Assembly (NCBI GenBank): GCA_014871385.1
Contig: CM026429.1
Location: 9,887,640 to 9,951,639 of the forward strand
Direction: 5' to 3'
From: Ceratodon purpureus
Taxonomy: Eukaryota; Streptophyta; Bryopsida; Pseudoditrichales; Ditrichaceae
Length of the DNA: 64,000 nucleotides
Shown here: one piece after another, positions 9,855 to 22,243 of the stretch
Layout: each line of letters starts with the position of its first letter
Position numbering within the stretch: the stretch's first letter is position 1
Position numbers and translations under genes: made by a program
The notes under the pieces: model-generated
What the model was told of the DNA's origin: nothing
Seen by the model: only the letters and a program-made list of their open reading frames with translations
The model's database searches: none

Positions 9855-11755
9855 TTGGGCTCAGAGATTGTATCACTGAAGAAGTTAAGCAAAGTTTTAA
9901 GTTCACCGCTCTGTTTCTCTTTTAGGTCTACCATTCGATCTCATCTCTTCCTCCACAACCAGGGTCAAAGAATGAAACTCCTGCTGCAGTACACCTTTTC
10001 ATTACACTCTGATGCATCAAAAGGAGTTGATCCAGAACCAAATTGTGTTGATTCACTGATTAGAGCAACACACCGTTACACAGAATCAATTCAATACTAT
10101 CTCTTGCCAATTTTTTTATATGGATGAGTAGTCACTCGACCATTTATTCACATGATATGCAATACGACTTGTAATGATAGCATATTTTTGGAACTTCTTA
10201 AAAACCATGCCTCATATACAAGATGAGGGGTTAATACTGGGTATCAGAGTCATTTGTAAAGTCATCCAGTATCCAGTTAACTTTGTGATTTTTTTATCAA
10301 ACATAATCTAATTAATTTACTTTAAATAAATAATAAACATAGATGTGCTTGGTGGTTTCTCCATATTTAATGTCTAAGACTTTGATGGTCTCTAAATACA
10401 AGGAAAATTAGTTTTAAAGGATAGTTGACGATAGAATTGATTTTTCATGAATTTAGAGACCACATAGCTCCTACAAATCAAACATGAAACGACCATCAAC
10501 AACTTGTATGTCTCTTAGCTGTTTGGAGTAAGAGAAAATAACACTATGAAGCAAAACACATTATGCATTTTTAAAACTCAAGGTGCATTAAGAACAACTC
10601 TTGGGTTCTCAGACGAGGGAATGCACTCAGGTTAAGTGGAAGGGTATGCAGTGTTTAGACATGTCCATCTTTCTCTAATGGGGAGAAACCACTCCAACGC
10701 GTGAACAAGCATAGCCAAGTCTGATGGAAGTTACCAGACAATCACATATTTCGTTCTCTGCTCTCCTGTAAAATCAACCAGAGTTCTTCATTCATTCTTC
10801 CTTCCTTTCCGAATTCTAGAAAATTTTGAGAGTAGGGATATGTTTGATAGAAGCCAACACAATTTGATAATTTATATGTGCATTGTATGAGTTGATATAC
10901 GATTATTTTTTCTACTGTGTAGAACGTGGGTCGGTTAAGCAATAAGATTCTACAAACAAGGCAATTTAGACCTGCAACGTCCAGGAGATCATTAATTTAT
11001 CATAGGGGAATCACAATGAATGGAGCCGCTAAACTGATCCAATCAAGGCATCACACATTAATAGCCCATACGAATCCAGACTCGAAAAAATCATAACAGT
11101 CTCCGAAATGCATCGCAATAAAAATGGCGGTTAATTTCCAACTAAGAGCCTAAATTCTAGAAGACTGTCCAAATGCGGACGTCTTAGCGTATAAAGTCTC
11201 GTTCGAGACTTAAATACATAGTACACCTGTGCAGCTTCTTTGAAGCTCACACTAAAATAATTGACTGGCGAACACCTGGTAACAGGCAAGCAATTTGAAA
11301 TGCAGTCCCACAGTCAAGCTAAAAAAACTTCATCCACCATGGAGAAAAGGGTTTCCTGCGGATAAAATAACTGGACCACTTCCCACAATTTAGTAGGTAG
11401 TGCAGCTGCCATTGCCTTACAAGAGCAAAGAGTACTACCAGCAATACAGGGAGGGTGAACAGGCCTTCATGATGTCACGTGAAGTGTGATGAGTACTAGA
11501 GTATGTAAGGACCGCCACTCTGAACACAGCCAAAACGAAGCGCACATCCACCGGTTACATCAGCTGTAAGGTATGGAAGATTTGAAAAGACACCAGGAAT
11601 TCACAATCTTAGAACAAGGTCGGTGTTTAGCAAAGCTCTCAAAGAAAGCACCTCTAAATCCTAAAAACTCAAGTCACTGTTTTCCCATGTTCAAGCAACA
11701 ACCTGCGTCATGGCTTCCTTGCCACTCTTCCAGAGGTTCGAGTCACCCTTGGACC
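9855..11755. other. Intergenic: 3' ends of the F-box gene (+) and kinase gene (-)
   Basis: No coding region is supported. The two flanking genes converge here, so both 3' UTRs should lie in this stretch. The middle (10130-10950) is AT-rich. A tRNA primer-binding-site-like string near 10230 is treated as chance. Confidence 0.5.
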
Positions 11756-14700
11756 TTATTTTGCTGATGAGCCTGGTGCATTGACTAGTCTCCGCTCGAG
11801 GAACCTTTCCAGGAGGAGCTGCAACTGTTTCTGATCAAGTGGCTGACACCACCACAACAATACATCCAAAACGGCGTTAGGCGGAAGCTTCTAGATTCGA
11901 CATAAACAGAGGGTAAAAGAGTAATTGTATGCTCTGTGAGAATCAGGGAGTGGCGAAATCTAACAGAAGTACAAGCTTTGTAAACACATACCTTAGGAAT
12001 GTAATCGTCCATCCCAGCACTAAAACACATCTCATGAGTCCCCTTCATGACATCGGCTGTAACTGCCACTATAGGGATTCGATGATGCGAGCACTCTTTT
12101 ATTTCTTCATAATCATACTCTATCTTCTCCAGAGCTCGGCATTGCTCACATTTGTCAACCTCCCACTTTCTAATGAGTCGTGTGGCTTCATACCCGTCCA
12201 TCTATGGATTATAATTCAATTTGCAGCAAACCATGGTAAGTGATGATCACAACGTCCACTGAAAACTAACCAGTATGGATTATAATTCAATTTGCAGCAA
12301 ACCATGGTAAGTGATGATCACAACGTCCACTGAAAACTAACCAGGTTGACCAAGTTTAATGTTTTATAATAACTGCCAAGCAAACCGACAGAACACACTA
12401 CGAAATAAATGGGACGAATTAAAAATCAAGATGCTTACCTCTGGCATTTGAATGTCCATCAAGATCATGTCGAACTGCTTCTCAGGTGGTTGATTTCTGA
12501 CAGCATTAATGGCCTGGTTTCCACCATTCACAGTGACGACGGTCGCACCATACCGTTGAAGCATGGAGCTCGCAACTCTTCTATTTACCATGTTATCGTC
12601 CACCACAAGCAGCCGCTTGTTCGAGAGCATCTCAGCATTGGTGTTCTGCTTCCTGGACGGATTCGTCACTTGCATGCCAAGGCTTTGTATCAATCCAGCT
12701 ATCAAAGTGGTGCACCGCAGTGGCTTGTGAACTATGTGCAAGTAACCAGCTTCATGTAACTCACTTTGCAGTGAGCTATCCGGTGGAATAGAAAGAGCCA
12801 ACACAGGGATTCTCTTAAACGTCGACTCCTTCAATCGTTGCACCAGCCGAATTGAAGAATTGTGATCCATGCCTTGCAAATCCACAATCACTGCTTGGAA
12901 TGGGGGCCCGTCATTCCTGTGTTCCAGAAGCAAGTATCGACCCATGTATAATTCGTCAGAGAACTTAACCAATGCAACGCTTATTCAAAATTGTACACTA
13001 AGATTCTACTTCGCAAATACAGTTATGTGATTCCAAAATGGGTCGTAGTGATAATTTACCTTGCTAATAATTCTAGAGCAATACGGGCATCCTCGGCATA
13101 CTCGATCAACGCTCCAACTCTCCGCAAATACGTCGCTGCAACTTCCTGCTCCACGTCAAACAAATTTGTCAGAAAGAAAAACTAAACAATTACAAAAAGA
13201 AAGCAAAAACATATCAATCAAACAGAATGCGTAGGCTTGAAGCTCGAGCACCAGGAAATCATCAACCATAAATTTTGAAAATGCATAGCAAATCAAATTG
13301 AAGCAGTAAAAATCATACCTGTCGCACAGGGTTAGCATCCACCAGAAGAACCTTAATTCCGGAAACTCGCTCGTCTTGCAAGCCCGACGGCGTGCGCTTC
13401 ATGGCGAAGGCTAGCTTCTGCAAATCACCCCTTTGTCCTGACGTCGGCAATACCTGTGAAAACTTGAAGACACTGCCTTCTCCAGGTTCGCTTTCAACGA
13501 TTATATCTCCCCTCGTCAACCTTACCAACTTCTGCAAATTCATACCAAACATCACAACGTTAAATTCAATACCTAAATGCTCGTCTACACCCTGGACCCT
13601 AAACCCCTAGGAACATGGTAACTGTTAAGAAACAAGCTATGATGGATCTGTTGCTCAAAAATTTGCAGCACAATGCAGATAATACCCGCTGTGGTCCTAG
13701 ATTGATTACCTGGCAAATAGATAAACCGATGCCAGTGCCGCCATACTCTCTGGAGGTGCTGCTGTCGGCTTGCACAAAAGGCTCAAAGAGCCTGCTCTGC
13801 ATGAACTTGGGGATCCCTATTCCTGAGTCTTCGATGGATATGACGCAAGTCACTTCGTCGAAGCCCAGATCACCAATGGGCTTCCAGTTGCGCCACTCTG
13901 CCACACAAGATGATGAGCTCAGAGGACCCGGTTTCATGCTCAACCTTGGAGGAGCCATGTGTTGGTGCCGTGCCCGGAATAAGCTGCTGCGCACAGCTAT
14001 GGCGCCTTTGAGGCTAGTCTGATCCTGCTGGCTGTCCACCCCTTCCACCTCTACAATACTATGCTTCCGCTTGATATCCACCAGGTCGAAAAATTGCTCA
14101 CTTGTAGGCGGGGAGATGGTCTCGTAGAAAAAGGGATCCACAAGGCGCACGCACAGGAAGATGTGCCCTTGCTTTGTAAACTGCACACAATGCAAGATTA
14201 GGCTTATATCCTTGCATAAACCCTTGAATGATCGCTAATACCCTAAATTCAGATTCCACACTAACGCGATTAAGGTGGTTGGAAGTCAAATTGTGCAAGG
14301 TCGATGCACCAGTAGTGTACCTTGATAGCGTTTCCCACAAGGTTGATCAAAACTTGCCGCAATCTGCCAGGGTCACCGTACATCCACTGGGGCACAGAGT
14401 CATGAACTAAAGCTGATATTTCTAGCTTCTTCTGATGCACTTTCTCTTCAAAGAGAGACAATATGTTGTCTAACTCCTCCCGCATATCAAAAGGCACTGT
14501 TTCTATTTCCATTCTTCCCGCCTCAATCTTGGAAAGGTCCAGCACGTCACTTATCAAAGCCCTGCAAATGGAATAGCGTAGCCCCCGCTTATCACCAACT
14601 GCAGTGATCTATCCTACTTCAAGATGATGCTTTTCATAACCCCAAAGCCCAATAACCAGACGTGGTTGCGAGAGAAGAGTACTTACACGAGAGCGTTGCC

Positions 14701-17665
14701 GCTGGCCTGGGCAATCTTCACATACTCAAGCTGCTGGGGTGTCAAGTCGGTTCCCATTAGAAGATTTGTCATTCCTGCACATAACAAAAAGAAAAAACCT
14801 TTCGTAACTAGATGTACATTCGAAGATGTTACAATTATAGACAGTTTCAGTTGAATCTGCGAAATATTCAAAAAAACTGAAGCACATCCTGGTGTTCAGA
14901 AATGGGCAATCGTACCTATTACACCGTTCATCGGAGTCCTGCAGAAGTCGAAAGTACAGTTGGTTAAAAACTAATCAGATATCTTCAATAAGCTACCCGA
15001 AACTTAACCAAATTAATATCCAACGACCAATACAGATAGCAACCAACAAATCAACAAGATGTCAATCCATTTTGTAACAGAGACGACATTCATAGATGAG
15101 CCGTATCCTTGCCAATTTCAAGGCCTGAAACCAAGTTACGACTCCAGAAGTGAATGAGCAGTGCAATGGTATGAGAAGACGGTGAAGCCATCCTACCTGA
15201 TCTCATGTGAAACAGTAGCAAGAAAACTGGACTTGGCAGTATCCGCAGCCTCTGCTATGAGCTTAGCCTCTCGAAGCTTCGCGTGGATCTTCTCCCTTTC
15301 GTCCACATCTTTTTCAGCAGTAGACATCCTCTTCAGCACGAGATACACAGCCACAATGCAGAATACCACCACTGCTAACATCAGCAGTGGCCATGCGATC
15401 ATTTCTCGCAGGACATGTAAGTGTATATTATGAGTGTACCAGCATTGGAGTTCGATATCCTGCGACCCGTACGTAAACGGGACGCTGACTCCCTCGGAGT
15501 TTTTAGGCTTCGGTCGGTTCCCAAAAAACCGAACTTCACAAGGATTTTGGTCTTTGGTACAATTGTAGTAATCATTCAGTTCCAAGGATGGAGACACTCT
15601 GGTGATAGCACTAATATATAGGTCTGAGTCTTTGAATCTGTGCAAAAAAAAGTTCACTTAGTTCATGAAAACTGCGTCCCTCTTTCAATCAATCAATTTT
15701 CAAACAAACTACGAATAATTTTGACACCATCTTTCAACCCAAGCCACTCAAAACCTTCTAAACGTAACCATTAATTTAATTTCTAAAACTCTCGTTATAA
15801 ACCGCAATAAACTTTTGTACTATTTTTCAGAGTGTCAAGTGACACAAAACTGTACGCGTCTAATCAAATGAATTCAAATGACCCAGGTGCTAGAAACTAA
15901 GATTCAGTACCTTGAGATGACACTTCCAAAGACTTCCTCAACATTGAGAACGGTCACCACGTAGCCTACACAAGTGGCATTCCTGGCTTCAACAGTAGTG
16001 AGAAGATTGGGGTCTACGTCACCATAATGGGGCAGGAACGACCCCATTCGCCAGTGCCCTTGCTGCAGGAAAGGTGGGGACATGGAGAAGTTGCCACTCT
16101 GCCTGACCTGGTTGATGGCAGCTCTCCAGATAGGGTACCCGTAAACGTCCATAAGGTATGAAGAAATATTGAAAGACTGGAGGACTACAGGGGCATATTC
16201 CTCAGCAGGTCCTCGAGGAATTTTCGAACCATTGCTGTAAATATAAAAAGTGCCGTTGTACCGGCGCTCCACTTCTGCTCTCTGGGGTGGCATCACACGC
16301 AGGCAGTACGCCAGGCTTCTCACATGCGGACGCAGAAACAGTGTCTGATTTGTGAATGTCATCCATGTCGGCTGGTCTACCGTCGGTACACTGGTCACCA
16401 AACCCAGAATGACAAACGAAGCGCCTAGATTGTTGTCCACTTCCGACTTGAAAACCTGCATTCATGGTGTCATCCATTGCCAACAAGTGAATCCCACTTC
16501 AGACCAAATCAACTCCTGCTTTTCCAAGGCCAATTCATTAGTTAACACCGGTATGATAGACTACCTGGTAGAACTAAAGTTCAGAACTGTGTAATGGTGG
16601 TAAGCACCTCAACATAACAACCACATTGCATACCATGGAAATCATAGATTGTCTACCAATTTACTTGTAACACAATTCCAGACCATCTTGAATAAATCTC
16701 CACATGTAACTCTAAGTTGCGTTTGCCTAGAGGTTGTGTCATGAACTTGTGATTTGCAAGGTCCGTTCAAAAACAGAAGATTCTGAAGAGAACCTAAAAC
16801 ACAGCCCGAGCTAAACGCCATTTCGCCGCCAGTGCGTGAAAGCTGGTATGTTGATATGAGAAACCGATATTAGCTTGAAAAAACTAAGACTGAGAGACCG
16901 ATATCAACTTCAAAATCCCATCATGTCATCGCCAAGCTCGCTCCTAACATGACACTCAAAAGTTGAACTGGTAATGATGTTTCAACATCAAAAGAGCCCT
17001 AAAGCCGTTGCATCCGATCCATAAAAGCCCTGCCCATGTTGCCGGCCATGATACCTACGACTAAACTAGAAACGCCCTGGCACCATGAAACTTGACGCAC
17101 CCTGGCTCCATGAATGTGCTAAGTCGAAAGAAAGGTAATCCATTCCGCCACTGGTGGGCTGACAATATTCTACTCCCCTTTCACCGTAAAAGAGATTCCA
17201 CAATGATTGCACACTGGTCAACCGAAACGCAATTATGGAGGTGGGACACTCGTAAACATCATGACAACAACCCACACAGAGTCTAGACCGACTCACTTCT
17301 TTCCGATTCTCGCACTTAAGCAGAATCTCCTGGCGCTTGTTGATCATCGCACTCCGGTACACCACCACGCCAACCACAATGACCATGGCAAGCGCGCACA
17401 AGATACAAATCACCTGCATCCACCAGAACCGCAGCAGGTTCAGCTTACACCACTGCCCCATGATGCGCATTCTCGGCCCTCCAGTGATCCGCCTCTCGTG
17501 ATCCCCATCCTCCGACGCCATGGACTCGTCCCGCTCATCCCGCTCCCGCACCGTCTCCATCCTCCTCGCCCTCTGGTGAATCTCCATCGCCCTCATCCTC
17601 ACCTGCCGCCCGCCCGTAGGCGCCCCTCTCTCACCCCACTCCACTGCCTCCCCACCCTGCTGCAT
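11756..17665 (-). CDS. CHASE-domain hybrid histidine kinase (cytokinin-receptor type), minus copy
   Basis: This is a predicted membrane receptor kinase starting a His-Asp phosphorelay. Twelve exons join in phase: 17665-17297, 16455-15911, 15637-15197, 14938-14916, 14774-14687, 14561-14321, 14180-13710, 13531-13319, 13145-13060, 12916-12439, 12201-11992 and 11842-11756, giving 1083 residues. A membrane segment lies at about 78-106. The extracytosolic CHASE domain (about 124-300) contains EYAPVVL, and a second membrane segment lies at about 384-407. The H-box follows, with phosphoacceptor His449 in SHEIRTPMNG. The ATP-binding N (NLVGNAIK), G1 (DSGIGIP), F and G2 (YGGTGIGL) boxes come next. A pseudo-receiver ([17 protein letters not shown]) precedes a canonical receiver with VVDDN, phosphoacceptor Asp980 in MDIQMPE and Lys1055. 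ATG 17665 is the first in frame; the frame stays open upstream to 17908 but without ATG. The CHASE domain diverges from AHK2/3/4, so ligand specificity is inferred. Confidence 0.9.
12203..12344. repeat. 71-bp tandem duplication inside kinase intron 10
   Basis: Bases 12203-12273 are repeated as 12274-12344 with no difference that I can see. The unit ends two bases from the acceptor of the intron between exons 10 and 11 of the minus-strand kinase, so the intron's 3' portion is doubled. The perfect identity implies a recent event. Confidence 0.9.
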
Positions 17666-18250
17666 CCGCCCCCCTCCTCCCCATCTCCAACCAGTCACCT
17701 CCGAAAAACAACCCCACCAGTCATCTCTGCAAACGGAATCTAACTTAGCTCCACCTGCGCGACCTCGACCTCGAGTCAGACCGGTGAAACTTCCTGGACA
17801 ACCCACCGCGAAGTCGTCGCTCCAGCGAGCCCAACTAGTACTAGGTGAGATGAGAGATAAGCATGCAACCGAATGATGGCCACAATCGTGTAACCCAGTT
17901 AACTTCACGTCATTGTTTCACTGTCGCTCCATCAACTTGGCACTGGCCAGTCAAGTTAACCGTCTCGCCCAGTTACTGACTCAGCTACAGTGTTCACCTT
18001 CCGTGGCGCATTTCGATCACCGCATCGCCCTGCATGTGTGTCCCTGGAAACCAGCTCGCCGCGCCAATGCCGACAAGCCACAGCGCCTCCGCCGTCGCCG
18101 CTCCCGTCTCGCAATCAAACCAGTCCCCGGACTCCAATATCTACATCACTTCTAAACTTTCTTGCAAGATGGACTCCACGTGAACATATTCGGAGTAGTA
18201 ACGGTTTTGGATACGTGGCTCTTCGCTGATACCCGGGACCATGTCCCGTG
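17666..18250 (-). promoter_or_regulatory. GC-rich leader and promoter region of the minus-strand kinase
   Basis: The sequence upstream of ATG 17665 is much richer in G+C than the block beyond 18300. It is purine-rich on the coding strand near the start and pyrimidine-rich farther out. I could not place a TATA box or transcription start. The frame runs open through part of it without ATG, so a long 5' leader is the simplest reading. Confidence 0.45.
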
Positions 18251-20275
18251 CCACCGGTTACGGTGCCGGCACCAGGTTGTGTGATGTTTATATTTGCTGA
18301 CTTACAAATTTAGTGCTTATGGAATTTGGAATTTATGGAACTTCTAGAATTTAGTGTGATCTTTTTATGATTCGTGTTCCTGGTACAGTAACAGAAATGG
18401 AGCAATTTGGTGGTACAGTAATTGGGAGTACTGGATGAGTACTGTACGGTAATTTTTCTTGAGGGGTAAATAAGGTGGGTGTTGTTGGTTAGGTGGTGAG
18501 TGACTCATGGATCTGGAATTAGTACTGCCACGCAAGCATTCCACGAGAGTTCTGTCCCCAGTCTCACAAGTGTCAGAAGGGTTCCGCGTCTTTGACACTG
18601 AGCACGTTCCCAGTTTGTTATTTTGTTTCCCTCTCTTGTTCTTTTCCAAGTTTGTGATGGTTTTTCCCCTTTTTTTTCTCCTTTCTGAAAATGAGAGAAA
18701 TATTTATTTTAATGCCTAAACTACGTGGAACGACATGGCAGGCTCTACGAAGGTAGAAGTCAACAGGAAATAAGGTTAATTTGAAGATTGAAGTAAATGA
18801 ACTGATAGTTTTATGATGAAATATAATTAGTTGTGAATTTTCATAGGTGTTTATGCAAATTTCAAAAACAATCGTGCACGTTATATTGCACATATAAACA
18901 AGGCAATTTTTTTTATTCTAAATATCATACAACAAAACCTGTTAAGAGACTATCAAACAGTTTGTTTAATGCATTCTATATACAAATGAATGACAATATT
19001 TGACATTTGGAGTTAGTTTACATTTACTAAATGAATGTATAAATATGAAATATTAGTTATTAATCCTTATCATTAATAGACATCATTAATTTTAATTAGT
19101 CAAAACTAATTTGTGCATCCAAAATAACTGCACATTTATATGTAAGGTTCCATTACAAAGGATGTGTAATGTATTTCAATTGAACCAAAAAAAAATTAAA
19201 AAATCATAGATTCTCTCTCAATATATATATAATAAATTTGTTGCCATAATACTTTTTGAAACTTGAGATGAAAAGCAACACATAAATAGGAAGTTTTGGG
19301 TTATATTTGAAACAATAACAACAACTATTTGTCCTTGCTTAAGATTTTTTATTTTTTTGAATTTTTTAAATTTTAATGCAAATACATCTACTGTACAAAA
19401 ATATGATTTGTCCTTAACTAGATAGGTCCCTCAAAATGATCAACAATTAAGGTTATTTGTTCATGTTTTTTGAATATATATGTGCACAAAATAGTCAAGA
19501 ACAAACCATCCTCCATTAGCTTGTTATTAGACGAAGAAGGTGATTATTTTCTTTTCCTTTTTAGTAAAATGGTGAAAATTCCACTGCAAAGATGATTCTA
19601 CCCCTTTCAACTTAGACAATGTTGTATTTTATTCTGGATTTAAACTGATGTTTTAAATTCAATAATCTTGGAGTCGAGGAAGTACATCTATGAATTTGGT
19701 CAAAGTAGCTTGATAACATCTACAAGAAGAGAAAAGAAAAAAAAGATTGATAATAAGAGAGAAGTCAATGAAGAGTGAGAAATATAGAGCAATGAGAGGT
19801 GAAGAGAATTTATAGAGTTAAGGTTTTGAATGAAAAGAAACTATCTCTGCTTTATATAAATCAACACCTAATTTAAATCATCAACTCTAATCACTTCTAA
19901 AATACTTCTTGCAAAGATCGTCAGCCAGTGCATGCCATGGTTGTATGACCTTTTAGCTATTGTCCTCGTGTATACTACACGGCCTTCACCTTTTGGCACA
20001 ATAAAAGAACTTTCAAGCCTCTCTATATTTCCCCCCAACAAGCGTGGCTTGGTTGCCAAGTTCGGTTGATTCCAATTTTTGGCCACTTTCTGTTTTGGAG
20101 TTTTAGAGGTTGCGGGTCTTTTTTGATTGTTTTTGCTTTATTTGGGGCTGCATGCCCTAAATTTATTTATGTAGTAAATGACGAGGTCTCAGATTCAAGC
20201 GGCTGCAAATACTTGATGTTGCATGCGCCTCACCACCTGATGCAATGCTACCAGCCAAAAAGTGCCATGTGTGCC

Positions 20276-20276
20276 A

Positions 20277-20306
<30 letters not shown>
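20276..20306. repeat. (AAAT)n microsatellite
   Basis: About seven uninterrupted AAAT units occur here. A string of this kind often varies in length between strains. Confidence 0.9.
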
Positions 20307-20308
<2 letters not shown>

Positions 20309-21049
20309 ACTCTATGTAGATCCACTGAGATTAGTAGGGCCCATTCAAACATAATAATAGGAGCAGAGATTTGCCCCAGCCCTTCCAAGCTTGGGCTCCG
20401 AGCCACGCTCATAGGGGAATTTAGAGTCTAGACACTTCCCTCCAGAAGTTCAAAGTTTTATCTAGGATGTCTGTAATGTAATCCTACAAGCATTTTTCGG
20501 GGGCAAGGTTGATGAGCCCCCTAGTTTTTGGTTTTTTAGTTTAAAGTCTCTAGAGGGATGCTTCTAAAGTAGTTTGGGGCCGCAAGTCCCATTTCTGAAT
20601 TCAAAATCACCAAAAATGGTCTTGGGGGGGCCGAACTGAGAATTTCACGGTTTTGGAAGAAAAAAGCCCATTGGCTCCTGTAAACGCTCGTAGCACTAAA
20701 ATACGTGGATCCCTTTATCTAGAGTGTCAGTCATAGTCTTCATGCAATTTGATATAAAATTCAAACTCTTGTGAAATTTCTTGTGCAAGCAATGTGATTA
20801 TGTTTACTTGACTGAAACTGCTTTGATGCAGTCAGCTAGATATTGTGTCAATTAATAACTTAGGAGATAGAAGACTCAATAGCTTTAGAGGAATCAAGGG
20901 TTCAGTTATCCTGAGGTTTATTGATTGAACTTTCTTGCTCACGCCTGCTGTATGTTTTCATCGAAAATATTTCTTCAGAGAAATACAAGCATACAATGAG
21001 AATTTTAAAAAGTGCATAAATTTGACATTGAATAGAGGAGTATTAATTT

Positions 21050-21430
21050 AGTATTTTTGACCATTCACTTGCATGAATGAATACAATCATTGCATATAAC
21101 TTAGTTATCATGAATACTGAGTTTGTTTTAAGGAATGCATTGCGTATTTTGTAAATTGAGTGAATGCAGTTGTTGCATAGAGTTATCATGAATGCTGAGT
21201 TTGTTTGAAGGAATCCATCGCGTAGTTTGCACATTGAGTGAATATAATCATTGCATAGAGTTATCACAGATGTTGAGTTTGCTTGAAACAATGCATTGCT
21301 GAATTTGCACAAATGAATACAATTATTGTGTAAACTTATTATAAATGTTGAGTTAGTTTGAAGCAATGCATTGCAGAGTTTGCACATTTAGTACAATCAT
21401 TACGTAGAGTTATCATGAAAGTTAATTTGA
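21050..21430. repeat. Minisatellite of about 75-83 bp, five diverged copies
   Basis: Successive copies can be anchored on a CATAGAGTTATCA-like core at about 21090, 21172, 21251, 21326 and 21400. Between the anchors lie TTGAGTTTG(C/T)TTGAA and (G/A)CATTGC(G/A/T) blocks. Copies differ by substitutions and small indels, so the array is old. Read on the minus strand, several units happen to stay in one frame and encode a 26-residue repeat, but there is no other sign of a gene. Confidence 0.85.
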
Positions 21431-22201
21431 TAAAGTTCCATGACTATGTTTCACCAAAAAATGCTCCAAAACTGCCATTTCCAATGTAAAAAGCATGAAT
21501 GACTAAAAAATCATTTTTTTCATATTCTACCCATAAGATCTTCAACTAGATTATTGTAACAAACAGCTCAAAAAATTTCAAAATAATCGACCGGAAAGAT
21601 TAGAAGGTTATAGCAATTGAAATTTGAAAACTAAATTTTTTGACAAGATTTTTGACTAGATTGACACACTCTAACTTTTTTTTTCTTAAGTTTTTTGCAT
21701 TATGGATTTTGGGGGTTTTGATGCATGTCAAATTAGACTAGGTTAGCTAATTTTATTTAAAAAATTACTCTCAAAAGTCAAGTGTAGCATGTTGAAAACA
21801 ATATTTTTATGAAGTTGAATACACAAGAATGCTAAATCTTATTTCTTTCCTAGAAATTCTATTGTTTAATAAAGTTATAATCCAAACGGTCAAAGTAAAG
21901 ATTGATGTCCATCCTTTCACTGGAAAAAAGAAAAAACCTAAAATAATACTTTTTAATGAAGGAAAGAAGATTTTTTTTTTAGTACACTGCCTAAAATGGT
22001 GAAAAAACTTTGATATTTTGTGGAGTGGACATTATGCACTCAAAGTCGTTTTTTTTGGAGAAACCTCAAAGATGACATCATGAAGTATTTATAGAAATAT
22101 TTGCAGAGGAAACAGATGTATTTAGCATGGCTGCCCGAATTGCCCCTATTATAGCTTTTTCCACTTTGGGTACTATAACTATTTTTATAAATGTCTAATT
22201 G

Positions 22202-22240
<39 letters not shown>
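22202..22240. repeat. Poly(A) tract of 39
   Basis: This is an uninterrupted run of 39 A. No flanking target-site duplication was found, so it is not called a retroposon tail. Confidence 0.9.

Positions 22241-22243
<3 letters not shown>

Noticed and set aside
10226..10245. GGGTATCAGAG string resembling a copia primer-binding site
   Set aside because: There is no LTR end before it and no gag or pol after it, so a chance match is more likely.
17666..17908. N-terminal extension of the minus-strand kinase up to 17908
   Set aside because: The codon at 17908 is GTG, not ATG, and no in-frame ATG occurs before 17665, so the extension is probably leader.
21043..21387. 114-codon minus-strand frame as a gene
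   Set aside because: It is simply the minisatellite read in its stop-free frame, with no promoter, splice or domain evidence.
22202..22240. Poly(A) tract as another retroposon tail
   Set aside because: I found no direct repeat flanking a body upstream of the tract.
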